Of a DNA stretch of 6,585 nucleotides, positions 1-5,959 are shown piece by piece (within the stretch, counting starts at the first letter, position 1; the number at the start of each line of letters is the position of its first letter). The notes below the pieces were generated by a model. It did no database searches. It had not been told where the DNA came from and worked only from the letters and a program-made list of their open reading frames with translations. The stretch is from Chthonomonadaceae bacterium (GTDB taxonomy: Bacteria; Armatimonadota; Chthonomonadetes; Chthonomonadales; Chthonomonadaceae), in the NCBI GenBank assembly GCA_025355115.1, contig JANXLO010000544.1:1-6585 (forward strand). The letters run 5' to 3'. The position numbers were made by a program, and so were the translations under genes.

Positions 1-104
1 ACCCGAACCTGACCGACTCCTCTGTATTGAAGCGATATCTCGGGCGTCCATCGAGTGACTGCTTCTGCTTTAGCTTGCTGTTCGTTCGTCTCCGATGCGG
101 TCAT
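1..104 (-). CDS. Probable S9-family (prolyl oligopeptidase-like) peptidase, N-terminal fragment
   Basis: The first 34 codons of a minus-strand gene start at an ATG (102-104) and stay open to the left edge. An A/G-rich Shine-Dalgarno (complement of 111-122, containing GGAAGG and GGGGAG) sits about 6 nt upstream. The start is polar (MTASETNEQQAKAEA) and has no signal peptide, so a cytoplasmic protein is suggested. It is followed by TRWTPEISLQYRGVGQVR. This W-T-P-E...L-x-Y-R-x-V-G-x-V pattern resembles the segment that opens the first beta-propeller blade of S9 peptidases and TolB/WD40-like propellers, usually just before an S-P-D-G motif that would lie outside the window. The catalytic hydrolase domain is not visible. 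The gene begins 39 nt after the oxidoreductase stop on the same strand and is probably co-transcribed with it. The existence of the gene is fairly secure. The family call rests on a short N-terminal match. Confidence 0.6.
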   Translation of the reverse strand, partial: MTASETNEQQAKAEAVTRWTPEISLQYRGVGQVR

Positions 105-143
105 AGTCTGCTCTCCCCTTCCTGCGAATTTCTGCCGTTCCTG

Positions 144-1277
144 CTATCCAACCGGAACCCATCGACGCTCCGCGCTGGCCTTCAGCACGGCATCGATGAC
201 CTGCTGCGCTTTCCAGCCGTCCTCGAGGTCGGGGGTGATCTTAGTCTCTCCAGCATGGATAGCTTCAAGCCAGCGGTAGGTGGTGCCCGTCGAATCCTGG
301 CGTCCAGGGCGAAAATAGTCCTCGCTGTCGTTACCGTCATCGGGCGGGACGACTCCCTCCACGGCAAGCGTCTCCCAACGCTTCATCCCGTTCTTCTGGC
401 CGCGCAGACGAGTTCCGGAGTGATTCGCGACGAAGTGAAGGCGGCCAAGCGACCCATACACTTCTATGTCCTGATGTTGCGCGTAGGCTCCCTGATAAGC
501 GACCCAGCTAGTATGGAATATGCCCTGCGCCCCGGAGGCGAACTCCGCGAGGAAAGCGCACGAGTCGTCGTTTCGCGGCCCGGTGCGCGGGTTCTCCGTC
601 CGAACAAGCTCGATGCCGTCCGAAACGCCCTCGATGTCGTGGAGCACTGTGAGCGTATGGGCGCACACTGAGGAGAACTCGTCGCCCGTCACGAAGCGCG
701 CCAGATCGATAAGATGTGAGCCGAGGTCTCCTAGGATTCCTGATCCGCTGCGCTCGGTCAGCCCGCGCCAGCCGGGAGCGCGGTTCAGCCCAAAGCCGCC
801 ATGATATTGACCGGACACGTGGAGAATACGCCCGGCATATCCCTCCGCGACCAGTCGACGAAACTCGCTGACATTTGGATTGTCGCGGTAGGGGAAGTTC
901 GCCATTCCGAGGACACCGGCCGCGTGAGCGGTCTCCGCCATCTCCTTCGCCTGAGCCGTGTTCATTGCCAGCGGCTTCTCGCAGATGACATGCAGGCCGC
1001 GGCTGAGCGCCGCCATCGTCGCCGGATGGTGCAGGTCGTTAGGAGTGCATACGACGACAGCATCGAGAGGAACTGACTCGAACATTGTCTCCATATCCGT
1101 GAAGACTCGAACGTTCTCGCCGTACTTCTCCCGCGCTTCGCTCTCGTCCCGCGACTTCGTTCCGCACACCGCTGTGATCTGGGCATGAGGGTGATTCAGC
1201 AGAGCGGGCAGGTGCCAGTAGTTGACCCACCAGCTCGGCCCAATGATTCCCACACGTATTTTCTCTGCCTGACTCAC
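144..1277 (-). CDS. Gfo/Idh/MocA family NAD(P)-dependent oxidoreductase
   Basis: Predicted 377-residue cytoplasmic sugar or cyclitol dehydrogenase of the Gfo/Idh/MocA family, a usual length for the family. The N-terminal Rossmann domain (about 1-125) starts RVGIIGPSWW (8-17), a G-x-x-G variant of the usual G-x-G-x-x-A/G dinucleotide loop. It continues through a VVVCTPN strand (74-80) to the family hallmark EKP at 100-102, whose Lys101 is the expected catalytic lysine. The C-terminal alpha/beta domain carries GDLGSHLIDLARF (183-195), the other signature; His188 and Asp191 are the likely substrate or catalytic residues. Substrate cannot be read from sequence. I chose the GTG at 1277 because AAAGGAG lies 5 nt before it. 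An in-frame ATG at 1298 would add seven residues (MCSKGAD) but would put that ribosome-binding site inside the gene. It lies 77 nt downstream of purN and 39 nt upstream of the peptidase fragment, so it is probably the middle gene of an operon. Confidence 0.92.
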   Translation of the reverse strand: MSQAEKIRVGIIGPSWWVNYWHLPALLNHPHAQITAVCGTKSRDESEAREKYGENVRVFTDMETMFESVPLDAVVVCTPNDLHHPATMAALSRGLHVICEKPLAMNTAQAKEMAETAHAAGVLGMANFPYRDNPNVSEFRRLVAEGYAGRILHVSGQYHGGFGLNRAPGWRGLTERSGSGILGDLGSHLIDLARFVTGDEFSSVCAHTLTVLHDIEGVSDGIELVRTENPRTGPRNDDSCAFLAEFASGAQGIFHTSWVAYQGAYAQHQDIEVYGSLGRLHFVANHSGTRLRGQKNGMKRWETLAVEGVVPPDDGNDSEDYFRPGRQDSTGTTYRWLEAIHAGETKITPDLEDGWKAQQVIDAVLKASAERRWVPVG

Positions 1278-1282
1278 GTCCG

Positions 1283-1289
1283 CTCCTTT
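1283..1289 (-). promoter_or_regulatory. Shine-Dalgarno that fixes the oxidoreductase start at GTG 1277
   Basis: On the minus strand this reads AAAGGAG, a near-perfect match to the 16S anti-Shine-Dalgarno, followed by the 5-nt spacer CGGAC and GTG. The competing ATG at 1298 has no comparable purine-rich site in the bases before it, so the shorter protein is preferred. Confidence 0.75.
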
Positions 1290-1354
1290 GCTGCACAAGC
1301 TGTTTTGAATTAATGCTGTTTGAGTTGGCGCATGCGATCGAGTGAGGCAATAGG

Positions 1355-2014
1355 CTAACTGCCCGAAGTATGCCTAACGCGCCTGCCTTCAATGCTCAGG
1401 CTGCCGGAGGCGAAGAGGCTCACCGCCTCGACATAAGCCCGGTGCTCCGCTGTCAGCACTCGCGCCGCGAGGGAGGAAGGCGTGTCGGTGTCCTCGACGG
1501 TCGTCGCGATCTGCACGATGATCGGGCCGCTGTCGTACTCTTCATCCACGAAATGGACGGTGCATCCTGAGACCTTCATGCCGCTCTCGATTACCGCCTC
1601 ATGCACCTTCTCGCCATACATGCCCTGGCCGCCGAACAGTGGCAGCAGAGCAGGATGAATGTTCATGATTCGGTTAGGATAAGCGGCTACCACTCCGGGG
1701 GGCAGCCGGCGCATGTACCCCGCCAGACATAGCAGTCCGACCTTGTGGCGATTCAGAATTCTCAGTAGAGCCAGGGCGTAGCCCGCTTCATCCGTCTCGT
1801 ACTTTCGTGGAGAGACTACCGCTGTGGGTATGCCTGCCGCCTTCGCCCTCTCAAGCGCGGGAGAATCGGAACGGGTGGCTATGACGACTGCGAAGCTTCC
1901 GGCGACCTCACCCGACTCGCATGCTGCGATAAGCGCGCCCAGATTCGAACCGCGCCCCCGCCCGGAAACCATCGCGGCAATTCTAAGAGGGGTAGCAGGC
2001 GCAATTTCAGGCAT
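1355..2014 (-). CDS. purN: Phosphoribosylglycinamide formyltransferase (GAR transformylase)
   Basis: PurN transfers the formyl group of 10-formyl-tetrahydrofolate to glycinamide ribonucleotide, the third step of de novo purine synthesis in the cytoplasm. The 219-residue protein is close to the usual 190-215. The phosphate-binding loop is SGRGRGSNL (17-25). Catalytic residues are in place: Asn118 and His120 in MNIHPALLP, and Asp161 in EEYDSGP. These correspond to Asn106, His108 and Asp144 of the E. coli enzyme. The loop after the active site reads FGGQGMYGEKVHEAV, a variant also seen in Bacteroidota-type PurN, rather than the E. coli-like form. The first loop is two residues longer (an extra RG) than the usual SGxGSN. 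The ATG at 2014 follows AGGAG (2027-2031) with a long 12-nt spacer. No purH or purM neighbours it; it is divergent from the lipoprotein gene and leads into the oxidoreductase. An inverted repeat in its leader touches the Shine-Dalgarno. Confidence 0.95.
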   Translation of the reverse strand: MPEIAPATPLRIAAMVSGRGRGSNLGALIAACESGEVAGSFAVVIATRSDSPALERAKAAGIPTAVVSPRKYETDEAGYALALLRILNRHKVGLLCLAGYMRRLPPGVVAAYPNRIMNIHPALLPLFGGQGMYGEKVHEAVIESGMKVSGCTVHFVDEEYDSGPIIVQIATTVEDTDTPSSLAARVLTAEHRAYVEAVSLFASGSLSIEGRRVRHTSGS

Positions 2015-2029
2015 GACGGGACAATACTC

Positions 2030-2057
2030 CTGGGGTAGTGCATTAAGTGTACCCCAG
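2030..2057. promoter_or_regulatory. Perfect 8-bp inverted repeat in divergent promoter region (candidate operator or mRNA hairpin)
   Basis: CTGGGGTA at 2030-2037 is mirrored exactly by TACCCCAG at 2050-2057, with a 12-nt AT-richer spacer. The arm starts are 20 bp apart, about two helical turns, as expected for a dimeric regulator bound to one face of the DNA. It lies between the divergent starts of purN and the lipoprotein gene. In purN mRNA the same bases could form an 8-bp stem with a 12-nt loop whose 3' arm overlaps the last arm bases with the AGGAG ribosome-binding site (2027-2031). The repeat itself is certain; its role, and whether it acts as DNA or RNA, is inference. Confidence 0.5.
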
Positions 2058-2083
2058 AGAGGCGTAACCGCGAACAGGATTTT

Positions 2084-2088
2084 GAGGT
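2084..2088 (+). promoter_or_regulatory. Shine-Dalgarno supporting GTG start of the lipoprotein gene
   Basis: GAGGT followed by the 6-nt spacer AACGGC and a GTG at 2095. A downstream ATG at 2140 also has a purine run (GGAAGG), but it abuts the ATG with no spacer, so the GTG is the better supported start. Confidence 0.6.
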
Positions 2089-2094
2089 AACGGC

Positions 2095-2889
2095 GTGGAA
2101 CAAAGAGCCAGTCTCTGTTCGGTAACTTCCCGTGGAAGGATGGTGAAATTGGCAGTTCGCAGACGATTGATCGCAGCGGCAGTCGGTATGTTATTGGTGG
2201 TCGGAATACTTTGCGGATGCTCCCGGACGGTCAATCGAACCGCCGAGCGCAAGATTCGCGAGGCACTGCCAGACCTGCTTGGCCCCGCCCGTCAGTATCG
2301 TGCGCACGTGGAAAGCTCGCCGGGACGAACTCTTGCCGGACAGCTTGGCACAGTGACAATCGATGGGGATGACGTTCAGCTGCCGAACGGCCTGCTGCTC
2401 GATCAACTTCACCTGGATCTCAAGGGCGTCGAGGTGGACACAAAGGCTGGACGGGTGCGCGGGGTGCAGTCCGCTCATTTTACGGCCACAGTTGGCGAGA
2501 GCAGCCTGAACGAGTATCTGGCTGGCGAGGCGCCAGAGGGTGAGACGATTCAGCGGCTCCATCTGGCACTTGGCGATGGGCGAGTCACGCTCTCCGCAGA
2601 ACGTGTTGTTTTTGGCCTTGGGATTCCCTTCAGCTTTACCGGCCCCCTGAAGGTGTTGCCTCCAAATCACATCGAGCTCGATTCGAAGCGGTTCGTCGTA
2701 GTTGGCCTGCCCCTTACTGGCGCGCCACTTCAGTTTCTCAAGCGGCGGTTCGAAAGCTCCGTCGATCTCTCCTCGCTGCCTTTCCCCGTAAAAATCTCGT
2801 CAGTGACGACTGTGCGAGGGAAGATAACTCTCGACGGGACAGCGGAGGTCTCGACGTTCCTACAACGGGCTCAGGATGGCCGAAAGTGA
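2095..2889 (+). CDS. LmeA/DUF2993-like phospholipid-binding lipoprotein
   Basis: A 264-residue protein with an N-terminal lipoprotein signal: basic VRRR (21-24), a hydrophobic run at about 25-40, and a lipobox LCGC ending at Cys42. The mature protein is therefore probably lipid-anchored at the cell envelope. The rest has alternating beta-strand character: GTVTIDGDDVQLPNG, then a strand pattern of LHLDLKGVEVD, then SAHFTATVGESSLNEYL, and a C-terminal half with FVVVGLPLTG and ITLDG. This order fits the LmeA/DUF2993 family, of which mycobacterial LmeA binds phospholipids and supports lipoglycan maturation. The match is by pattern and substrate binding is not shown. The GTG start gives a long n-region of about 20 residues; starting at ATG 2140 would give a more typical signal peptide. 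The gene's end overlaps the start of the kinase gene by 14 nt, so the two are almost certainly co-translated. Confidence 0.72.
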   Translation: MEQRASLCSVTSRGRMVKLAVRRRLIAAAVGMLLVVGILCGCSRTVNRTAERKIREALPDLLGPARQYRAHVESSPGRTLAGQLGTVTIDGDDVQLPNGLLLDQLHLDLKGVEVDTKAGRVRGVQSAHFTATVGESSLNEYLAGEAPEGETIQRLHLALGDGRVTLSAERVVFGLGIPFSFTGPLKVLPPNHIELDSKRFVVVGLPLTGAPLQFLKRRFESSVDLSSLPFPVKISSVTTVRGKITLDGTAEVSTFLQRAQDGRK

Positions 2890-3997
2890 GTGTGCCACAG
2901 GCGGGATCAGGAATTTGAGTGGTACTGTGCCTCCCTATTCTGCATGGGAGCCAACGCTTGCGGCGATCATGGATTCGGATGGGCCGGTACTGCTGATCGG
3001 AGGGATGGACGTCGGCAAGACGACTTTCACTCGCCTGCTCGTTAATCGCGCGACCGCGCTGAGCAGGCGGGTAGCCCTGCTGGATGCGGATCCCGGACAG
3101 TCGGAGATTGGGCCACCCGGGTGTCTGGGGCTGGCTTTCGCGGAGGCTCCGGTCGCTTCCCTATCCGACCTGCCGCCTCATGCGCTCGCCTTCATAGGAA
3201 ACACGTCACCCGCAGCCTACCTGCTCGAACATGCGGCAGGCGTGCGCCGTCTGGCCGATCTCGCGGACGCCGCGTTGTTGATTGTGGATACCTGTGGCTA
3301 CATCCAGGGCGCGGGGGCCAGACGGATGCATCAGACGGAGTTTGATCTGTTGAACCCGGCCCACGTTATTGCTTTGCAGCGGGGCAATGAGCTCGAGCCA
3401 ATCCTCTCGCCGATGCGCCGTCGCACCGGATGCCGCGTTCATACTCCGCCTGTGCCTGAAGTCATAGCGCGAAAGTCGGTGGCGCTCCGTACGCAGCGTC
3501 GGGCGATGCGGTTCGCGTCATATTTCGGAAGCGCGGCTCTTCACAGCTACTCTTTCGATGATGTGTCGTTGGTGGGCACGTGGCTCGGCGGGGGGTCATC
3601 TCTGCCGCCGCACCTTCTGAAGTTTGTGAATCAAGCCTTGTGGCCTCCCGCTCGAGTCTACCATGCCGAGCTTTCCGACGGCCACCTCAGCCTTATGGTC
3701 AGTCTGCCTCTCGATCCTGGATTGCAGGGCCTGAGCCTCGTCCAGCAGGAGTTGAAGAATCGCTCGTTGACGGCAACGGTCGCACCAAGACTGAAGCATC
3801 TGATGCTGGGTTTGGAGAGCGGGAACGGCAAACTGCTCGGGCTGGGGCTTCTGGAGGCTCTTGATTTTCGCCGTCGAACGCTGGGTGTTCTTACTCCCAT
3901 ACGCGCGCCGCAAGCAGCGCAGATCGTCCACTTTGGAACGCTTCGTCTTGCACAGGATGGGAGAGAGATCGGCTCGCTCCGTCCAGGTGAACTTTGA
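2876..3997 (+). CDS. Clp1/Grc3/Nol9-type polynucleotide 5'-hydroxyl kinase
   Basis: A 373-residue P-loop protein of the Clp1/Grc3 family, which phosphorylates 5'-hydroxyl ends of RNA or DNA with ATP or GTP. Walker A is GGMDVGKT (42-49). The family's own D-x-D-x-G-Q motif is present as DADPGQ (70-75). A further strand, IVDTCGYIQG (136-145), matches the T/S-x-G-Y/W segment of Grc3/Nol9, followed by LLNPAHVIAL (158-167). An Arg-rich lid-like stretch, RTQRRAMRFASYF (205-217), precedes a beta-rich C-terminal domain (about 255-373) ending with LLEALDFRRRTLGVLTPI. The protein lacks the roughly 100-residue N-terminal domain of eukaryotic Clp1, as expected for compact prokaryotic forms. It is probably cytoplasmic, with no signal. 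The ATG has only a weak CAGG before it. The 14-nt overlap with the lipoprotein gene suggests translational coupling. Its substrate in bacteria is unclear; RNA repair or end healing is an inference. All nucleotide-binding motifs look intact. Confidence 0.83.
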   Translation: MAESECATGGIRNLSGTVPPYSAWEPTLAAIMDSDGPVLLIGGMDVGKTTFTRLLVNRATALSRRVALLDADPGQSEIGPPGCLGLAFAEAPVASLSDLPPHALAFIGNTSPAAYLLEHAAGVRRLADLADAALLIVDTCGYIQGAGARRMHQTEFDLLNPAHVIALQRGNELEPILSPMRRRTGCRVHTPPVPEVIARKSVALRTQRRAMRFASYFGSAALHSYSFDDVSLVGTWLGGGSSLPPHLLKFVNQALWPPARVYHAELSDGHLSLMVSLPLDPGLQGLSLVQQELKNRSLTATVAPRLKHLMLGLESGNGKLLGLGLLEALDFRRRTLGVLTPIRAPQAAQIVHFGTLRLAQDGREIGSLRPGEL

Positions 3998-4024
3998 GAA
4001 CGGCCGCAATATTGACTGCGAGCC

Positions 4025-4029
4025 AGGAG
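4025..4029 (+). promoter_or_regulatory. Shine-Dalgarno of the TIM-barrel epimerase gene
   Basis: AGGAG with a 7-nt spacer before ATG 4037. It confirms a start that includes the full export signal. It lies in the 39-nt gap after the kinase stop, so translation here is independent of the kinase even if they share an mRNA. Confidence 0.7.
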
Positions 4030-4036
4030 AAATAGC

Positions 4037-4918
4037 ATGAACCGCAAAGAGTTTTTGATGGGAACGGCTGGGACAGCACTGACAGCCGCCTTGCTGCCCG
4101 AGAGTGCGAGCGCAGCGACTGGGCAGGTTACAGCCGCCGCATTGCGACCGAAAAAATCCGTCATGTTCTCGATGCTTCCGGGCAATCTCACACCTGAGGC
4201 GAGATTTCAGCTGGCAAAGGACGTGGGATTCGAGGGCGTGGAGATTTCGCCGGTCGGAGAGGCAGAGGCCAAAACGCTCAGGGCCGCAGCGGAGAAGGCA
4301 GGCATTCCCATACATTCGATCATCTTCGGCGGCTGGGATGCTCCTCTGTCCGACCCGAACCCGGCGGTCGTCGAACGCGGGATGACGAACACTCGTCAGG
4401 CTCTCCAGTGCGCAAAGTGGGTGGGAGCGGACAATATCCTGCTTGTGCCCGCAGTCGTCACCCCCAAGGTGCGCTACAAGGACGCCTACGAGCGGTCACA
4501 GAAGCAGATCAAGGCGCTGTTGCCCATCGCGGAGAAGCTGAATGTGATGATCTGCGTGGAAGAGGTGTGGAATAAGTTCTTGCAAAGCCCGCTGGAGTTC
4601 GCGCACTATATCGACGAGTTCCGGCACCCGCTGGTACAGGCCTACTTCGATGTTGGAAACGTGGTCATCAATGGCTATCCCGAGGACTGGATTCGGACGC
4701 TCGGCAAGCGCATCAAGAAGGTTCACATCAAGGATTTTAAGCGGGCTGGGTCGCAGTGGGTCAACCTGTGGGACGGAGATGTGGATTGGCCGGAGGTGCG
4801 GCGAGCCTTCGCCGAGATCGGCTTCCACAGCTTCATGAATACAGAGCTGTCCGGAGGAGACGAAGCCTATCTGCGCGACCTCAGCCATCGCGTGGACAGA
4901 ATTATCAACGCCGTATGA
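4037..4918 (+). CDS. Exported sugar phosphate isomerase/epimerase-like TIM-barrel protein
   Basis: A 293-residue member of the xylose isomerase-like TIM-barrel superfamily (AP endonuclease 2 fold), in which ketose 3-epimerases, inosose dehydratases and hydroxypyruvate isomerase use a divalent metal. The N-terminus MNRKEFLMGTAGTALTAALL followed by PESASA-A (cleavage near 26) looks like a Tat signal with an Arg-Lys pair in place of Arg-Arg, so a periplasmic location is likely. Barrel strands include GFEGVEI (64-70), IPIHSIIFGGW (90-100) and NILLVPAV. Expected metal ligands are Glu175 or Glu176 in CVEEVWN, Asp205 in YFDVGN, His230 in VHIKDF, and Glu270 in MNTEL. Their spacing is close to D-tagatose 3-epimerase. 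Substrate is unknown. Such proteins often work with Gfo/Idh/MocA oxidoreductases, and one lies nearby but on the other strand. It is the last gene of the plus-strand cluster, followed by a hairpin. Confidence 0.88.
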   Translation: MNRKEFLMGTAGTALTAALLPESASAATGQVTAAALRPKKSVMFSMLPGNLTPEARFQLAKDVGFEGVEISPVGEAEAKTLRAAAEKAGIPIHSIIFGGWDAPLSDPNPAVVERGMTNTRQALQCAKWVGADNILLVPAVVTPKVRYKDAYERSQKQIKALLPIAEKLNVMICVEEVWNKFLQSPLEFAHYIDEFRHPLVQAYFDVGNVVINGYPEDWIRTLGKRIKKVHIKDFKRAGSQWVNLWDGDVDWPEVRRAFAEIGFHSFMNTELSGGDEAYLRDLSHRVDRIINAV

Positions 4919-4932
4919 ATTGGTTGGAAACA

Positions 4933-4967
4933 TCCCCGTTCGCTATATGATTAGCAGCGGACGGGGA
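4933..4967. terminator. Strong hairpin between convergent genes, probable bidirectional terminator
   Basis: TCCCCGTTCGCT (4933-4944) pairs with AGCGGACGGGGA (4956-4967): a 12-bp stem with one T-G wobble and an 11-nt loop. It begins 15 nt after the stop of the epimerase gene and lies 17 nt beyond the stop of the minus-strand gene that ends at 4984. No clear T-tract follows on the plus strand. On the minus strand the stem is followed by TGTTTCC, a weak U-run. A shared terminator or mRNA 3' stabilising stem is the likely role. Confidence 0.6.
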
Positions 4968-4983
4968 AGTAGCATCGTTGTGC

Positions 4984-5847
4984 TCAGTTGTCGAGCTTGT
5001 GGAAAGTGTATTTCGCGCCTTGAGCTATCTTCCACTGTTCTTTCTGGACGGGAGTCAACAGATCGAGGAGCTTTACCTCAACCTCTTTCTTGGCTTTGTC
5101 CATCTCACGAGTATGCATAGCGGCGGACATTTTTCTCTGCATCTGCACTTGTGGGCTGACGGGGGGATCCTCTGGAGGGGCAGGCTTGGCGTTAGGAACG
5201 GGCATCATCACCGTCATGATCGCTTTCTGCTGCATATCGGTGAACTCTTTCAGCGAAGCGCTGACCTTTGTTTTCTGGTCGGCGGTCAGCATTAGAAGCT
5301 CTGCAACCTTTGGGTCGCTCAAAGCGAGCGGGCCACGCCACTGAAAATCTAGTTGATGCAGGCGGGAGATCTGTTTGGCGCGAAGAATACCCTCAGTGCG
5401 TTTGTCGATATCCCCCTGCATCGTCTGCATGGTCGCTGCAACTGAAGAAAGAGTGTCCTGAATCTGACCCTGAATCTGATCCTGTGGAAGGCCTTGAAAG
5501 CTTTTGGCGGCGTCCTGTCCGACAGTGGTGAGTTTGACGCGAACCTCCTGCTGTGACTTCTCCTGAAGAGCCTTAAGCGCGCTCACCTGATTAAGATCCA
5601 CTCCGAGTTCATTTTGCACGTCGCTCCGCTGAAGCAGCTGCATTGCCGCGCTATGTGTGGGGTCTACGATGCCGCTCATCGGCCCAAGAAATCCGAAAAA
5701 CAGCGAAGGCGGGATGGACAGGTTCGCGAAGGGATTCGCCGGAGGCGCTGCGGCCTGTTGCGCGAAAGCGCTCGGGAGGCAACCGCCTGCTATCATCGTC
5801 AGGCCAACTGTCGCGAGCAGGGAAGGAACTGTTTTTCGGAGCATCAT
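4984..5847 (-). CDS. Exported LTxxQ-motif (Spy/CpxP-like) protein, paralogue of next gene
   Basis: A 287-residue secreted helical protein of unknown function. The signal (MMLRKTV, hydrophobic 8-22) can be read two ways: signal peptidase I cleavage after SAFA (26-29), or a lipoprotein with AGGC ending at Cys23. The mature chain is Gln/Ala/Lys-rich. It holds three spaced units resembling the LTxxQ motif of Spy/CpxP and related acidobacterial and planctomycete proteins: SDVQNELGVDLNQ (75-87), DPKVAELLMLTADQ (178-191) and LLDLLTPVQ (260-268). Between them is a helical core, DIDKRTEGIL...RLHQLDFQWRG (about 146-172). A Pro-rich linker (217-233) separates the last two units. The C-terminus QWKIAQGAKYTF is shared with the upstream paralogue. 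Spy and CpxP are periplasmic chaperones or stress sensors; applying that role here is inference. The Shine-Dalgarno is weak (GAG, 5 nt before the first of two tandem ATGs). Confidence 0.75.
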   Translation of the reverse strand: MMLRKTVPSLLATVGLTMIAGGCLPSAFAQQAAAPPANPFANLSIPPSLFFGFLGPMSGIVDPTHSAAMQLLQRSDVQNELGVDLNQVSALKALQEKSQQEVRVKLTTVGQDAAKSFQGLPQDQIQGQIQDTLSSVAATMQTMQGDIDKRTEGILRAKQISRLHQLDFQWRGPLALSDPKVAELLMLTADQKTKVSASLKEFTDMQQKAIMTVMMPVPNAKPAPPEDPPVSPQVQMQRKMSAAMHTREMDKAKKEVEVKLLDLLTPVQKEQWKIAQGAKYTFHKLDN

Positions 5848-5907
5848 GCTTTCTCGCTTTCCATGGAGTGGAGCCTGCCGTAGGGCATGGCTTAATACGC
5901 AGAAGAG

Positions 5908-5946
5908 ACGAAGTTCTCTGATCCGTTCCGGTTCAGAGGGCTTCGT
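5908..5946. terminator. Long imperfect hairpin between the two paralogues
   Basis: ACGAAG (5908-5913) pairs with CTTCGT (5941-5946). Inside it CTCTGA (5916-5921) pairs with TCAGAG (5933-5938) and CCG (5923-5925) with CGG (5929-5931), leaving a 3-nt loop. Unpaired or wobble positions lie at 5914-5915/5939-5940 and 5922/5932. It sits 13 nt downstream of the stop of the upstream paralogue, on the minus-strand transcript. The following bases CTCTTCTGCG are only mildly pyrimidine-rich. An attenuating terminator or an mRNA-processing or stabilising stem between the two genes is likely. It could also be a REP-like repeat. Confidence 0.5.
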
Positions 5947-5959
5947 AATAGGGATTTCG

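Noticed and set aside
27..671. Long plus-strand open frame (214 codons) opposite the oxidoreductase gene
   Set aside because: It is antisense to a gene with clear family motifs, its translation shows no recognisable domain, and it is typical of a GC-rich shadow frame.
1330..1337. Small palindrome CGCATGCG in the purN-oxidoreductase gap considered as an operator
   Set aside because: It is only 8 bp without flanking symmetry or a nearby promoter match, so it can occur by chance.
2191..2670. Minus-strand open frame (159 codons) inside the lipoprotein gene
   Set aside because: The opposite strand encodes a lipoprotein with signal, lipobox and DUF2993-like pattern. This frame has no family features.
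3596..4315. Minus-strand open frame (239 codons) across the kinase end and epimerase start
   Set aside because: It covers two well-supported plus-strand genes and their gap. The product is Cys/Arg/Ser-rich without domain pattern, so it is a shadow frame.
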